From contig CM055098.1 of assembly GCA_029204225.1 (NCBI GenBank), positions 48,692,088 through 48,756,087 of the forward strand: a DNA stretch of 64,000 nucleotides. The letters are read 5' to 3'. The stretch comes from Diphasiastrum complanatum. Lineage: Eukaryota > Streptophyta > Lycopodiopsida > Lycopodiales > Lycopodiaceae. The position numbers and the translations under genes were made by a program. Of this stretch, positions 41,983 through 55,060 are shown piece by piece. Position 1 is the first letter of the stretch; every line of letters begins with the position of its first letter. The notes beneath the pieces are model-generated. The model did no database searches, had not been told where the DNA came from, and was given only the letters and a program-made list of their open reading frames with translations.

Positions 41983-44926
41983 TGCATGGCAAAGCTATGC
42001 TTTGAAGCCTTCAAAAGAATAGAATGTAATGCACTGTCAACATTTCTGTGTGCATATGATGCTGCTATGGCAAGTTCATTATCTAATAGGTACATTTTTG
42101 TGGCACTCAAAATTGGTCACTGTTTCAACTGAAGCATTTCTTATTTTCAATGTGCTTTACTCCATTAGTCCATTGAACCATAGATGCAGTGGATGTGTTT
42201 TGCTGCATATGCGTTCTGGACATCGGAATGCTATTTTTTAATTAATTTATTTTTTTGGTTAAAAAAATCAGATAAAACTGCAAATACATTGAAGAAAACC
42301 TAAATTTTTTTTTCTAGACTGACTAAAAAAATTATAATGTGAGGAAACAAAAAAACACTGAAATCTGCTTTTTTTTTTTGTTGTTAAAAGAACTGTTTTT
42401 TTGTTTTGGATCTGCATTCCTGAAAACCCTTACTAAAATTTTCGGAACATGATCCAGATCCGTTCTCTGGAACACGATCTGGAACGCGTTCCATTTCACT
42501 AAGACTTTTATCATTTGAACTCAAATATAAAAATCTATTAGCCAGTTCTTTCAGAAACATATTCCACCATCAAATTGAAAGTCAGAAGATTGATAAGGAG
42601 CTTTTCCTACAAACAATTCTCCCTACTTATAATGTGCTGGTTGGCGAGCTATTACTGAAAGAAAAAGGAACCCTTCCCGGTCCCCACAGCAAAAGCTCAA
42701 AGCTTTCAGTGTGCTAGGTTCAAATTGCGAGCATGAACATGTCCAAGAAACCTACTTGTTTTTTTGGCAGAAGCGTGGGTTTTTACTTTCTGTGCAGCTG
42801 CTCCATGAGTGAGATGTGTGTTTTACATGCAAAGATCTTCTTATTGAACTTGAATTGCTATCCTTTATTGGGGCAATAGCTACGGACATGACTTGAAAAA
42901 TGCACATTTTTTTGGGAATCGTTTATTGTTTGGAAGTGTTGCGGACATGCAAAATGAAGCTCAATAGAGTAGGCTCTAAGTGAATTAGGTTGTTTAGTGC
43001 TTAAATAGCCACTGTCAGTCTTCTCCAACATGGTGGAACTCCAGACATTTCTGAGCAAACATAACCTTGAGAATAGGGTGAGGCTGCAAACAAGCCAAGA
43101 CACAGTTTACAAGCATATTGGCTTGATAAGCACATGTGCTGTTCATCGAGGAATTATTTTCATAAATTTATGTTGCTCAAGTTACTTTTATCTCCTATGG
43201 AATCAATAAACAGGATACGTAGGTTCCAAGGTGCTTGATTCAGTGAATCAAGAAAATAGCTTTTTTAGCTGGAAATTCCTAGAATGCAAAAGATCATTTT
43301 TTGGAACGCAGGCTACTCGTCCTTCTCTGTAGACATTTTCTATGCATAATTTATCAATTTTCATCAACATTGCCAGTTTATTGAAAGTCTACCGTTTAAA
43401 TTTATTTTCTGATAGCATTATTCTTGAAAGTCATGCTGATTCCATGGACATAGGATGCTTTTTCTGTAGCATTGTTTTCAGTATGGGAAGAGGTTTACTT
43501 CGGGATATTATAGTGTTGTTGGCCTTCACTGACTGTGATTTGTTAATGAGTTCTTAGATATTCTGAGAAGTTTGCCTCTTTCTAGATAGGAAGCTAAAGG
43601 CATTGAAGAATGAAATTTTAAAGCTAGCTATTAATATGGTTTTTGAACAAGTGATTTAAATTGCAACTAGTTCTGAATCTGTTGAATGTTTCAGTCTTCA
43701 TTAGTTTAAGTTTTGACATGTGAACATGGCTTAAAACCTCATTACAAACGATGGTGTCTATTTTTGGTGAGTTACGATACCTATATTTAAAAGTATCATT
43801 TGTGAAAAAATATAGATCCAAAACACATTAGTGGATCAATGATCTTTAGCCAAATTTGGTTGCACATCTAGAAATAGCTAGAAGATAGAAATGATTACTT
43901 CATGCATGCTAGAACTTAGAAATCCACAAAGATCTGATCATAAACACTTATATATGACTTAGTACTGTCCCTGTCCGTACAACAACAATAAAGTACAGTA
44001 GTACTTCACACGCGTGAAAGCTAGATCAACCATAAAATCAACATTTTACACATAGAATTTCAAGATATCAAGAGAAATACACAAGAGATGGACATAGAAT
44101 CAAAAGAGAAAAGTTCTCCATACAAAATGAGAACATGAAGATGATTTTTTCATGTTTTTATTGCTATTTATAACAGCCATAGTGTCACTTGGCCACTTGT
44201 CCTAAACTTGCCCTAAAATAGCTACTTCTAGATACTTCATTAAAAATCTAGAAACAAGTGACTAGTTTCAATGAATCTCAACTAACCAATAGTAGTAGCT
44301 CTAAATCCGACCTTATCCACTTATATACTTGTTTAAAAATACTAAGGACGCTATTTTGAGGCCTTATTGACATTAAGAAATGTATCTTTAAGTTGAAATT
44401 TCACTTTGGCCTCCAAATTGCCAAATTAACTCAACTAAACTAGTTGACATTTTTCACACTTCCTCTTCAACTAGTTTTATCCCACAACTTTGATCCATCT
44501 TAAGATTGATCTCCATCCTAAATATAGACCTCATTTCTATGATTTTATAATAATTTCCATAATTGATATAGAGAATAGTGTCCAAATTGGATGCTTCACT
44601 ATTTCTTACATCAATTTTACATGTCAAGAAGTCATTAGAACATGAAGAACCAAATAGAATGTAAATGTAATGATTCTTCCATGCTTCAAATTTTGAACGG
44701 AAAATAACAGCAACCAAATAATAAATGTGAGTGATGACCACTTGCTTGCTTGTCTCTTCCATTTTTGTCCTTTCTTGACATGTCTCCACCATAAAAATCC
44801 ATGATTGAGACTCCATTTCCATCTTGCCACAAGAAACCATCAAACCTTGGAAATCCACGAGTAAGAGAGTACAATAATGATGCTAATATATTCTATCTGT
44901 GTTCAATCTCTGTTCATCGATCATAA
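41983..44926. other. 3' UTR region of DENND6-like gene, then unrecognised DNA
   Basis: The first few hundred bases after the stop should include the 3' UTR; no polyadenylation site can be fixed. The rest is AT-rich with short open frames. A 134-codon minus-strand frame at 44454-44858 has no recognisable domain and could be LTR-like sequence in front of the Copia gag at 44928. Confidence 0.4.
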
Positions 44927-44927
44927 T

Positions 44928-45930
44928 GGAAGGTTCAACCTCAGAGATCCGCTGGATCAACAAGTTCAACGGAGATGATTTCCACATGTGGAAATTTAAG
45001 ATGAGGATGATCTTGATCGAAAAGGAGCTATGGGGATACATAAATGGTTCCATAGCCAGAAATGCTACCCATATGAGAAGCAAGGGGTGGCAAAGCTCTT
45101 GCCATTGTATCCTTGAATATGAAAGATACTCAGATTGTTCACGTATCAAACAATACCACCTCCAAAGAAGCATGAGATATCTTAACAAGTATCTACGAGA
45201 CTTCGAATGTATCGACTCGTCTCTTCTTGAGAAAGAAAGTCCTTACACTCAAAATGAGCGAAGGCACCTCAGTCAGTGATCATTCGAACGAGTTCAAGCA
45301 GTTGTTGAATCAACTAGCTACCATAGGTTTTCCTATTTCAGAAGAAGACTCAACAATGTCTCTTCTCGCCAGTCTTCCATCCTCCTACGACAACCTAGTA
45401 TTACTTTTGAGCAATACTCTTGCGCTATCACTCCAAAAGCTGATAGCAAGTTTACTGCAGGAAGAAATTAGGAGAAAAAGCTTATCTACAACGAGTACCA
45501 AGTCAATGGCATTGTACTCTAATAAGCAACAGTCCAAGAAGAAAAACTTCAAGGATAAGAAGACGAAGGCAGAGCAGCCAGATTCAATACAACAACAACA
45601 ACAACAACAACACAATTGACAACAACAACTAGCCAAGACCAAACTCTTTTGTCGATACTACAAGAGACCTAATCATGACATCAAAGATTGTCGTATCGTC
45701 AAGTACAATGAAGCGAGGAAGAAGATGCAATAGTACCAAGATGGAGGTTTTGACTATGTCAAAAATTCTCAAGAAGATGAGAAGGCGCTGATGGTACAAG
45801 GAGATCAACCATGCAAAGATGCTTGCGAATGGTATCTTGATTCAGGTGCTTCACAACACATGACACCATGTAAGAACCTATTCTCAAATCTCACAACAAC
45901 TAACTCAAAGTTAATTGGTTGAACAAGTAG
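44928..45930 (+). pseudogene. Ty1/Copia gag-protease remnant
   Basis: Begins MEGSTSEIRWINKFNGDDFH, then MWKFKMRMILIEKELWGYI: Copia gag start. After a frameshift near 45050 and another near 45230: LTLKMSEGTSVSDHSNEFKQ, LLNQLATIGFPISEEDSTMS, LLASLPSSYDNLV, LLQEEIRRKS. A Q-rich run and stop near 45600 are followed by FCRYYKRPNHDIKDCRI (degenerate CCHC knuckle) and protease CEWYLDSGASQHMTPCKN. The element breaks off near 45920. The DSG catalytic motif is intact but the frame is not. Confidence 0.85.
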
Positions 45931-46844
45931 TGTGAAGAGAATTCACCAGGAACTGACACATGATTTGTGGGTCATCATGATTCATCTATGAGAGTTATGT
46001 GCATAGAATATAGAAGATTCTTGATATAGAATATTTCTTAAATGAGAAATATATCCTAAGTTATTGACTATATCCTAGTGAGCTCATTTGGATGACAGAG
46101 TCTAACTAATATCAAGGATAACCATTGAATTCATATGGAATTTAGCAAAACTTTGTAATCTCTAGATGTTCTTCTATGTGATTGTATAAGTTTATGTTGT
46201 TAAAGACGAATGTTATAATGGTCTTTAATTACTTGGTTGATTGTAGAATTTGGAACTCATAATCTGGTTAAGAATAAGGTTGGAAGAATATTTTTGGAAT
46301 CTAGCAATTTTCCTTGTGAAAAAGATTTCAAAATGATTCTTATATTTCCTGAGTGATATGTTATGCATATACTCTAGTATCTTTCAATGATTGAGTATGG
46401 TTTTGGAACCTATAAATTATGATTGATGAATCTTATGATTCTAAATATTTATGATGGACGGATTATAAACTGATACTTAGTGATCATTAGAAGATTATAT
46501 GGAAACATGATGATTCTTAAGAGTTGAGTAATTCTTGATCAATTGGGACGAGTCAAAGATTTAGATCAAGGAAATCTAAATTTGTTTACTCTTGCTCATA
46601 CTTGTGATTGTGTGGACCTCATAGGCATTTTCATTAAGTAATTTGTTTACTTATAAGAAATTTGCTTATTTTAGTGGATGAGATTCTACTACAGATTGTA
46701 GTCAAGGAATGCTTGTGTACTGTTTCCCTAGGAATAGAGCACTTAACTCAAGAGAGTTCTTGGGGTACTCAGAACAGAGTTAGAGTCATTTTTATCTTGA
46801 TGGACCTCCTAGAGATTTTGGTAGGATGAATTGTTGTACCTTAG
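45931..46844. other. Unrecognised AT-rich DNA
   Basis: No open frame of note. Probably degenerate interior of the Ty3 element whose C-terminal end follows. Confidence 0.4.
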
Positions 46845-47116
46845 TTGGTAAATTCAGTTTATGTGATGATGACAAATGAATGTGTTGAGGATCTTATCCG
46901 TTTGGAGGACTTATCGCTCAATGTACATTTGGAATCTGAAAGAGTACTTAGAATCAGAGATAAACAGATGAGGAATCATTCTGTCACTGGTGGGTACTTG
47001 ATTAGGTTGGTTGGTCAGATCAAAGATTAATGATTCATGGGAGTTAAAAGCATACAAATGTGGATCTTTTCTAGCTGCTCGTTTTGAGGACATAATTGGT
47101 TTAAGGGAGGAAGAAT
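46845..47116 (+). pseudogene. Ty3/gypsy (chromovirus-like) C-terminal end and polypurine tract
   Basis: LIRLEDLSLNVHLESERVLR, RDKQMRNHSVTGGYLIRLVG, and after a shift DSWELKAYKCGSFLAARFED resemble the terminal 'VKV.W......TWE.E..M...YP.LF' of plant Ty3 chromodomain polyproteins. It is followed by a purine tract (AAGGGAGGAAGAA) and TGTTACGTCC, a plausible LTR start at about 47116. Weak, short match. Confidence 0.45.
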
Positions 47117-47534
47117 GTTACGTCCATGTCTAGTATGAGAGATTCGGAATAATTTCTAACATGGATAGCCGGTCACTCCAGTGTATGTGGTTATTAGTTA
47201 TGCCTCATTATTTCGGACTTGGACAGTAAAGTAATTATTAATCATATGAGGGCCTAGACCTATAATTGGACATAGGAGCACTTGCATGGTGTTTGATTGC
47301 TATAATGCAAAAAGAGGAGGTCAATTGCTATTCCAGGTTGCATGGGGATCCTAAGAGGAATATCCTCTCCTCAACAAGTAATGGCAAAAAATCAGTTTTT
47401 TACTTGCCGGTCTACCAAGTAGTAGATCAAGTACTGTACTATGCTCTGTACGGATGACGAGTAATGACACTGGAAAAAATGCAAGAAATCTTAGTAAAAT
47501 CTTGTGATTTCACAATCGACGAGTTATAATCATA

Positions 47535-48470
47535 TGTAGGGGAAATAGTAATTATTCTTCCACAGAGAACACAATGAAAGTTTGAATAAATCAAACTAAT
47601 ATCAGTGTCTTCAATCGGGTCTGTATCTGATCTATGTACTAATAGAACAATATTTGCTCTGATTAAATATGCGTGCGAAAATGATATGTGAAATTAAGAG
47701 ACAACTTAAGACAATTTTAGACAAACAGAAAGTATTGATAAAAAATGAATTTATAATTTTGAATTTGAATCAGTATATATTTCTTGTTGTCTTATCTCAC
47801 TGTTGTGTCTCTGATTGAATGAGTCTGAGAGTCTCTTCAGTTTGAGTTTCTGAGAGTTGTTTACAATGAATAGTGCACATGTATTTATATTGCTACAGGA
47901 CAAGTCTTTTGGCCTTTTAATCACAGGTCTTTTAATCTTTTAATTCTGTAGATCTAACCGTTTATGATGGTTGATATTCAAATAGATGCTCTATTTCTAG
48001 GGTCGAATAATTTTTGTTCGCAAATTGTTCGCGACAGTCCATCTCTTTGTCACAGTTTTGTGTTTCACGAATTGTTCGTGACACTTGTCTCGTCGAGACA
48101 TTTTCGTCTTTTGCGAATTGTTCGCGACAGATGACAGATGAGCTTGAAGAAGAAACAGAATATTTTGCAAATTGTTTGTGACAATTTTGCGACATCTTAG
48201 ATTTGAACAAGAAACAGAATATTTTGCGACAAGATATTGTTCACAAATTTTTTGATCTTCAACAAGAAAACCACGAGCTTCTACAAGAAACTGTTTCATG
48301 AATCTTTCACGAATCTTTCGAGTTGACTGCAAGATAAATTTCGCGAATCCTTCAAGGTTGATCACGAATAGAAATGTTTCGAGCTCATGTTTGTTTCTTT
48401 TTCATCCTTTGTCAAGTAAATTGTGCACTTTGTTAGTAGAATCATGATCTGTCTGATCAGGTGTTCTACA
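47535..48470 (-). repeat. Probable 3' LTR of minus-strand Copia
   Basis: On the minus strand it starts TGTAGAACACC at 48470 directly after purine tract GAGAGGGAGC and may end ...CTACA at 47535, giving a 5-bp inverted end. A TATA-like TATAAATAC lies near 47890 on the minus strand. The left end is uncertain. Confidence 0.5.
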
Positions 48471-49930
48471 GCTCCCTCTCAAAGTGGGCAGTACCCTAAA
48501 CCCCAATCTTCTTCGCTGTTTCTCGAACAAAACTTTACTGAGTGGCTTTGTAAAAATATCAACTGTCATTTCCTCTTTGGGTATGAAAACTGTCTTCAGT
48601 ATCTTCTTCTCGACTAAGTTTCAAATAACATTAAATCACTATCTGCTATGTATTTCGGCTCATCAAATTTGACATCTTGAACAGCTTTTATTTTGGCAGT
48701 TTCGGGTACATAGACACGATAATATGATGAATGTAACTCGAATCCTACCCAAAAACCTTGTTCTGTCTTTTCATCAAGTTTCTTTCTCAGCTTATCTGGT
48801 ATGTGCATATACATTATGCATCCGAATGTCCGAACATGTGCAAGATTTGGCTTTGACTTCCACCATATCGTTTTATTCAGTATTCAAGATTTCAGAATAC
48901 GATTCTGAAGATAATTTGATGTACTCACTACTTTTGCCCACAACTGTTTTGGTGCCTTTGCATGAGCCATCATACACCTAGCAGCTTCCATAAGTGTACG
49001 ATTCCTTCGTTCAGCTATTCCATTGTGGTGAGGTGTGTATGATGCAGTCTTCATACGCATAATACCTCGATCAATACAGTAAGCCTTGAATTTGTTGGAA
49101 ATGTACTCATCTAGTATGAATAAAGTATACCACAGTGAACTTGCTGAAGTAATCAATAAACGTTATGAAGTACTTTGCATCACCCAATGACAATACTTTG
49201 AATGGTCCACAAATATCTGAATGCACAATTTCAAGTACCTTAGTTGCTTTATAAACATCCTTACTAAAAGGTGTTCTAGTCATCTTGCCTTTAAGACATG
49301 ATTCACAGGTAGTTCGAATATCTCTACTTTTGATTTCGACTCCTTCAATTCTCTGACTTTTGTTGGCTTGGTACAAGGCTTCCATGTTCCTGTGACATAG
49401 CCTCTTGTTCCACAATATATATGTCGATTCTTGAGTTTGATTTGCTTGTTCGATTCGAGTTTGAATGTTCAAGTGATACAAGTTTCCTTCTCTGTTGCCT
49501 TTAGCAACTAGGTTATCAAAATTTTCCTCGAACAATTTACAAGAATTTTTTGTGAAGGTTACTGACATGCCTATATCGACTATCTTAGCTATGGATAGAA
49601 GATCTTTGTCAAGAGTAGGGACATAGAGAGCTTCCTCCAGTTTCTTGTCACCCCGATTCGTGTCCAACCATAGTACACCAGTTCCATCACCCACATGCTT
49701 AGAATCGTCTCCAAGTATAATGAATCTCGAATAGTTCGTCTTCTTGTCCTCAGACAATATTTGTTTTGAGAAAACAAAATGTGAGGTGGCTCTCGAATCA
49801 AGTACTACTTCTCGAGTTTTTGAATTAGATGAACAACATAGATCAGCACTAACATAAGCTGATGAGTTCCTTGTCCTGTCTTCTATTGCTCTGGAGCATT
49901 CTGCTTTGTCTTTGACATAGTTTGAATCTG
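48471..49930 (-). pseudogene. Ty1/Copia protease-integrase with RNase H tail, RT deleted
   Basis: Minus-strand order: near 49800 VVLDSRATSHFVFSKQ (protease; the usual DSGA is DSRA), LYVPTLDKDLLSIAKI, LWNKRLCHRNMEALYQ, CESCLKGKMTRTPF and the integrase core HSDICGPFKVL, TFIDYFSKFTVVYFI. After a loss at ~49110: RMKTASYTPHHNGIAERRNR, then MYMHIPDKLRKKLDEKTEQG and VKFDEPKYIAD. At 48600-48530 it jumps to VDIFTKPLSKVLFEKQRRRL, the very end of RNase H. So about 2 kb encoding RT and most of RNase H is missing. It ends at the polypurine tract and LTR. Confidence 0.88.
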
Positions 49931-50699
49931 AAGGTTCACTTCGATTCTGCTCCTTTTTGTTTCTGGGATTCTAATAACAGTCTACTGCTGCATTTCCTTC
50001 TCTCAAATCTACTCTCTCAAAGATGTCTACAGAAAATGAACTGTTTCTCAATAGTCTGCATTTTTATACTGAATGTCGCAATAGGCGAAAAATCTGACAA
50101 AGACTTCCACTTCACTTTTGGGCCTTTCTAAGCACTAAAGGTTTTGCAAAAAAATTTAATATACATAATCACTATTATTCCATCTCTTTGCATTCTTGTT
50201 GAATGGTCATTAACTCTCACTCTCCCTTGAAATAGTATCATAACAGAGAAATGTATGGCTATCCTTGATGCGTAATTGTATTTACATTTCTTTGTATCAG
50301 AATATCAGTATCAGAGAATTGCATGGATGTCATAGACACCTAATTGTTTTCGCAATTTCTCTGTTCTCTGTTCTCTAAGTAATTCACAATCCTCCTTAAC
50401 ATAGTTATCACTCTTCATCATAGTATTCATGTCTTTCTCATGTTGGCTGGGACTTCATTAAGAAGTTTTTTAACAAAGTGGTATTAGAGCTAATAATTCA
50501 TCAAAGCCATCCCCAACATCAATATGGGCAATCAACTCTTAAATGAATGCTTTCTTGTTGTCTTTAGCAAGCAATGTACATGTGCAAAAGTATTTTGGAA
50601 CACAAGTATGCCTATTTTTTGTATTGTAGCATTGTTGTGTTTGACTATGTACATTTTTATTATTCATAAATCTCCTTTGTAGGTAATTTCATTTGTTGG
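49931..50699. other. No recognised gene
   Basis: AT-rich; one 69-codon open frame without recognised domain. Confidence 0.4.
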
Positions 50700-52000
50700 A
50701 ACCATGATAACACTAGCATTGGATTTGATGCTAGCAAGCCTTACACCTACTTAGTCAATAAGCATGTTGCTGTGCCACCTTTGTTGGACAAAGGTAAAGG
50801 AAAGATCAATCTCGATCTTGATGTTTCAAGTTAGATCTCTCAGAAGTCATAAACACCATAACCAAAAAATCCAAAAGAAAAGGTTAATCTCTTTGAACAA
50901 GACAAAGCTAATGCAGTACAACATGATATGCTGGAGCACTTCAAGAATTATACTTTGGATGATGTGGTCAAATTTATGCTGCCTAAACCTCATCAAGCAC
51001 CTGAGGAAGAAGTTTCAGAAATGCAAGAAGTATATGATGGACCATCTAGGACGCAACCTATGAATCTAGCTGAACTAGGTGAAGATGAGCAGATAGTCCA
51101 AGTTGGAGCACAACTTTCAACAAATCAATTTGATGCTTTGTAGATGTTGTTGGTCAAGTATCCGGAATTTTTTGTTTGGTCTTTCAAAGATTTGAAGGGT
51201 ATTCCTAAAACTGTGGTTGGGCATACTAATCCATTTGTACTATATGCGATTCGCCAATAATTTTTATCAATGTAATCCCAACTTTGTAGATCTAATCAAG
51301 AAAGAGCTACAGAGGTTGTTGGATGCTGATTTCATCTATGAGGTTGAGCATACCGAGTGGGTGTCACCAATAGTCATTGTACCAAAGAAGAATGGCAAGA
51401 TGCGAATTTGTGTGAACTTGAAGGCTTTGAACAGAGTTACACAAAAGGATCATTTTCCGTTGCCTTTCACGGAAAGCATATTGGATCACCATGCTAATGC
51501 TGAAGCTTATAGTTTTTTGGATGGATTTAGTGGATACAATCAAGTCAGCACAAACTGTAGTTGCAACAGAACGGAAAACCTATGCTTATAGAGTTATGCC
51601 ATTTGGGCTATATAACACACCAAGTACTTTTCAAAGCATGATGCAATTTGCATTCAAGGAATATTTGCAAAAATTGCTGAAATCTAGTTGGATGATCTTG
51701 AAGTCCATGACTTGGAATCATAACATTTGGAACATCTAAAAGAAGTACGTGAACAATGTCAGAAGTATCAGATCTCTTTGAATCCACAAAAAGTGTGGGT
51801 TACCCATGGAATTGTTTTAGGTCATGTGATTTCTAGACGCGACATTCGGATCTATTTAAGATTAGGATCATCATGGATCTTCCTCTAGGCACTATTAGAG
51901 AAGTTTATATTTTTATGGGTCATGAGAACTACTACCAAATATCTATCCTAGTTTTTGCAAATCTAGCACGACCTATATATAAGTTGACTATTGTGCCAAA
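50700..52000 (+). pseudogene. Ty3/gypsy linker-reverse transcriptase remnant
   Basis: Plus-strand reading: AELGEDEQIVQVGAQLSTNQ, LLVKYPEFFVWSFKDLKGIP, then RT LIKKELQRLLDADFIYEVEH, EWVSPIVIVPKKNGKMRICV, FPLPFTESILDHHANAEAYS, FLDGFSGYNQV. A frameshift follows, then TYAYRVMPFGLYNTPSTFQ. The YVDD/FIDD region is corrupted. Near 51870-51960 IREVYIFMGHENYYQIS ... LARPIYKL is the RT-RNase H boundary. It resembles the intronic element at 35.5-36.5 kb. Multiple stops. Confidence 0.88.
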
Positions 52001-52500
52001 CTACCAAAATAGGTGCTTTAATACCTCGTGTCTCATTTTCATTCTAAAATCATCCAAATTGGTCTACTGAGTTTTATAGTGTGTACCATTTTTATTTGTT
52101 TAGATTTCGTCGTATTTGCAGTTTGCACATGTCTTGATTTGATCTTTTTGGTACTACTTTAGTGTTATTGCACCAATTGGTAGTATCACTCCAGTAGTCG
52201 GGTACTAATTTTACAAATTTTGTACTATTTTGGTACTATTTTTGTGTTGGTAAAACTCTTGAATACAAAAGAATGGTAACTTATCGTGTACCAATTCTAA
52301 TCCTCCTGACTACCTAATTAGGTTCTTATATAGTGTCTCATTTTTATTTAAAAATTTACCAAATAGGTACTATTTAGACTTCTCGTGACCATATTTTACG
52401 CATAAAACTATTAAATTAGGTACTTTTTTATTTATATTTATTTGTGTTCACAACTCGCATACAATCCTTCGTGTCTATCTCTTTCAGCATAGAAGCAGCT
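52001..52500. repeat. AT-rich stretch with recurrent GGTACTA motif
   Basis: GGTACTA/TGTACTA-type words recur about every 20-60 bp between 52150 and 52420, without strict periodicity. No coding. Confidence 0.45.
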
Positions 52501-52511
52501 CACCTATTTGC

Positions 52512-54261
52512 TAGGAGCTTTACCAAGATCCTTCCAGACCAATCGAACGTTGCTAGCGAAAGATCCAGACATGACTCTAGAAAGAGCGGTGATCGAGATT
52601 TGAGAAGAAGTCGAAGCCCGTGAGCACCTTGATCACAAAGGCGCCTCTGATCAGGCCCTCTACATCAACAAGGAGAAGCCAAAGAAATTGTTCAAGCCTA
52701 AGAGGGAGTCAAATCGAAAGCAAGATCAAGATCAGCAGACAAAGGGAGCCACCAAAGGAAAATGGAAGAACAAAGAGAAGCCAAGATAGCAGGACAACAA
52801 AAAGAAGACATACGTGAGATGTAAACACGAAGGACACATAGTCAATTCGTCTTGGCTGAATCCGAAAATTGAATGTATCAATTGCCACAAGAAAGCCATG
52901 CCATCGTGGACAAGCAGCCTCAAGGCAAACGGGAGAACCACAACAGTTCTTCCTACATCGAAGAGTCCAAAAGCTCGAAGATGGGCGAAGAAAGGTCGAA
53001 TAATTTGACAGCTTATCTATGCACAGATGTTTGTGCAGCCTCGACATCTAACACACAAGAGGTCATCCTTGATTCAGAAGTAACCACTCACTTTGTTACA
53101 TCCATTGAATAATGTTTGACTTTCAAAGTACAAATCCATCCAAATACATAGTTCTTGGAGACGGATCAAGACATCAAGTGAATGGCTCAACACAAACGGC
53201 AGAGACTGAAGATTAGACGATGTTCTATTCATGCCCACACTGCAGTGAGACTTGCTCTCAGTTGCAAGAATAGCAGACGTTGGGATGTGCGTGACGTTTT
53301 CAAATGAAACATGCAATGTCGTTGATGCTAGCACCAGCACACTGATTTCACAAGGAAGACAAAAGGGCAACTTGTATCATCTGAAGATATGCCTACCAAC
53401 AGATCAAGCACACCAAACTCACGAATCTACAAATGTTCTATGGCACAAAAGACTATGCCACATGAACCCAATGGCATTGTATCAGACAAGCCAACATGGA
53501 GCTATCACAGGAGTAAGCATCACAAATGCAACGAACTCGACAACCTGTGATGCATGCATGAAAGAGAAGATGTCCCATACTCTCTTCACCAGAGACTCCT
53601 TCAGAACGACAAAGATTCTGGAGCTAGTACATTCGGACATCTGCGGACCCTTTGACGTGATCTCAGCAGGAGGCTCAAAATACTACATCACCTTCATTGA
53701 CGACCACAACAAGTTTGCGAGAGTCTACTTCATTCACAACAAATTGGAAGCACTCGACAAGTTCACAGAATACGTAAATTGGGCAAAAAGATGCATAGGA
53801 AGCAAAGTAAAGCAGATCAGAATTGATTGTGGTGGAGAATACATCTCGAAGTGCTTCGTTGACTTTTGCAATGATCGAAGAATCCTTTAAAGAAGGACTG
53901 CATTCTATACACCGCAACATAACCATGTTGTTGAAAGGAAGAACATGACACTCATGGAAGCTGCAAAGTGCATGATGGCCTACTTGAAAGCACCAAGAGC
54001 TATGGACTGAAGCAGTAGCTACAGCTGTCCTATATCCTGAATAGGTCTGGTGTTCCTCACATGACACCACATGAACTATGGTGGGGCAGAAAGCCCAATA
54101 TGATATATGTTCAGATCTTTGGCTATGCAGCTTATTTACATGTTTCAGACAAGCTTTGAAAGAAGCTCGATGAGAAAGTTGAACAAGGATACCTTGTCGG
54201 GTATGACAACAATTCGTCATACTACACGATCTACATGCCAAAGACGAATAAAGTGAAGACA
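52512..54261 (+). pseudogene. Ty1/Copia gag end-protease-integrase remnant
   Basis: Begins in gag (LLGALPRSFQTNRTLLAKD, DMTLERAVIEI). A knuckle-like KTYVRCKHEGHIVNS comes near 52810 and protease EVILDSEVTTHFVTS near 53065 (DSE for DSG). Then LLSVARIADVGMCVTFSNET, VLWHKRLCHMNPMALYQTSQ, CDACMKEKMSHTLF and integrase HSDICGPFDVISAGGSKYYI, TFIDDHNKFARVYFI, QIRIDCGGEYISK, FYTPQHNHVVERKNMTLMEA. It ends at 54261, where an inverted Ty3 LTR begins. Same family as the minus-strand copy at 48.5-49.9 kb by wording. RT absent. Confidence 0.88.
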
Positions 54262-55048
54262 TGTAGTGGGTTTCTTTCCTTGCCTAACCTGAATCCAAGA
54301 TCTAGTCAATCTAGCATCAAAGAGACGGAGTTAGTTGTCACACGTAGGTTTGTTCCCATGAGAGTGATAGTATAGTTCAGATTTCAACATGAATGGAGGA
54401 TCTAACACTAACATCATTAACACTAAACATTAACACTACATCCATTAACACTGAGCATTAACACTACATTCATTAACCCTACTTCCATTAACCCTAAATC
54501 CACAACAATGATAGAAACTTACTCTTCTCTCTCTCCCTTTCTCTCTCACAAAAAGCATAAGAAATAGCAATCCCAATAATGATCAGATCCAACAATTAGT
54601 AAAATCCACAGAAAGCATGAGAAATGGAGGAAAAGAAAGGAAGAGCAAGGACATTCATCAATCCATTTCTAAAGAGAACCAATATGCTTTATTGAAATGA
54701 GAAAATGAACATCAGGAGCAACTCGAGTTGGTCTCTTTTTATAGTAGAGAGGAGGACCCTGGCCTCTCAATCCTATTGGTCCAGTCTTGTCTCTCTTTTT
54801 ATTCAAATTTAAAAAAGTGTGGGAACCATCAAAATTGGAAGGAAACTCAACTTTATTCACTAACTTGACATTTAGGCCCTGCGACATTAAAAGTCCCACA
54901 AAAAGGCCTAAAATCCTTTATTAACTTTCAACTAGTCAATCAAATAACTATGTGGTCATCGGGTTGGACTTACACACGCAGGGTGTCAAATCCCTCTCAC
55001 TTATTAACTAGGGTTAGGGTTGCCTTGGGATCCGAAAATCCTCCAACA
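54262..55048 (-). repeat. 3' LTR of a minus-strand Ty3 element
   Basis: 787 bp. On the minus strand it starts TGTTGGAGG at 55048 and ends CCCACTACA at 54262, matching the solo LTR at 11184-11945 over its length by eye. A purine tract (55049-55060) and Ty3 integrase lie directly upstream of it on the same strand. It interrupts a plus-strand Copia integrase. The 5 bp on each side (AGACA, GTATC) do not match, as expected if this is one end of a larger element. Confidence 0.82.
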
Positions 55049-55060
55049 GTATCCCCCACC
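55049..55060 (-). promoter_or_regulatory. Ty3 polypurine tract
   Basis: GGTGGGGGATAC on the minus strand directly before the LTR. Confidence 0.65.

Noticed and set aside
44454-44858. 134-codon minus-strand frame
   Set aside because: No recognisable domain; lies just before a Copia gag and may be leader or LTR sequence. Not called as a gene.
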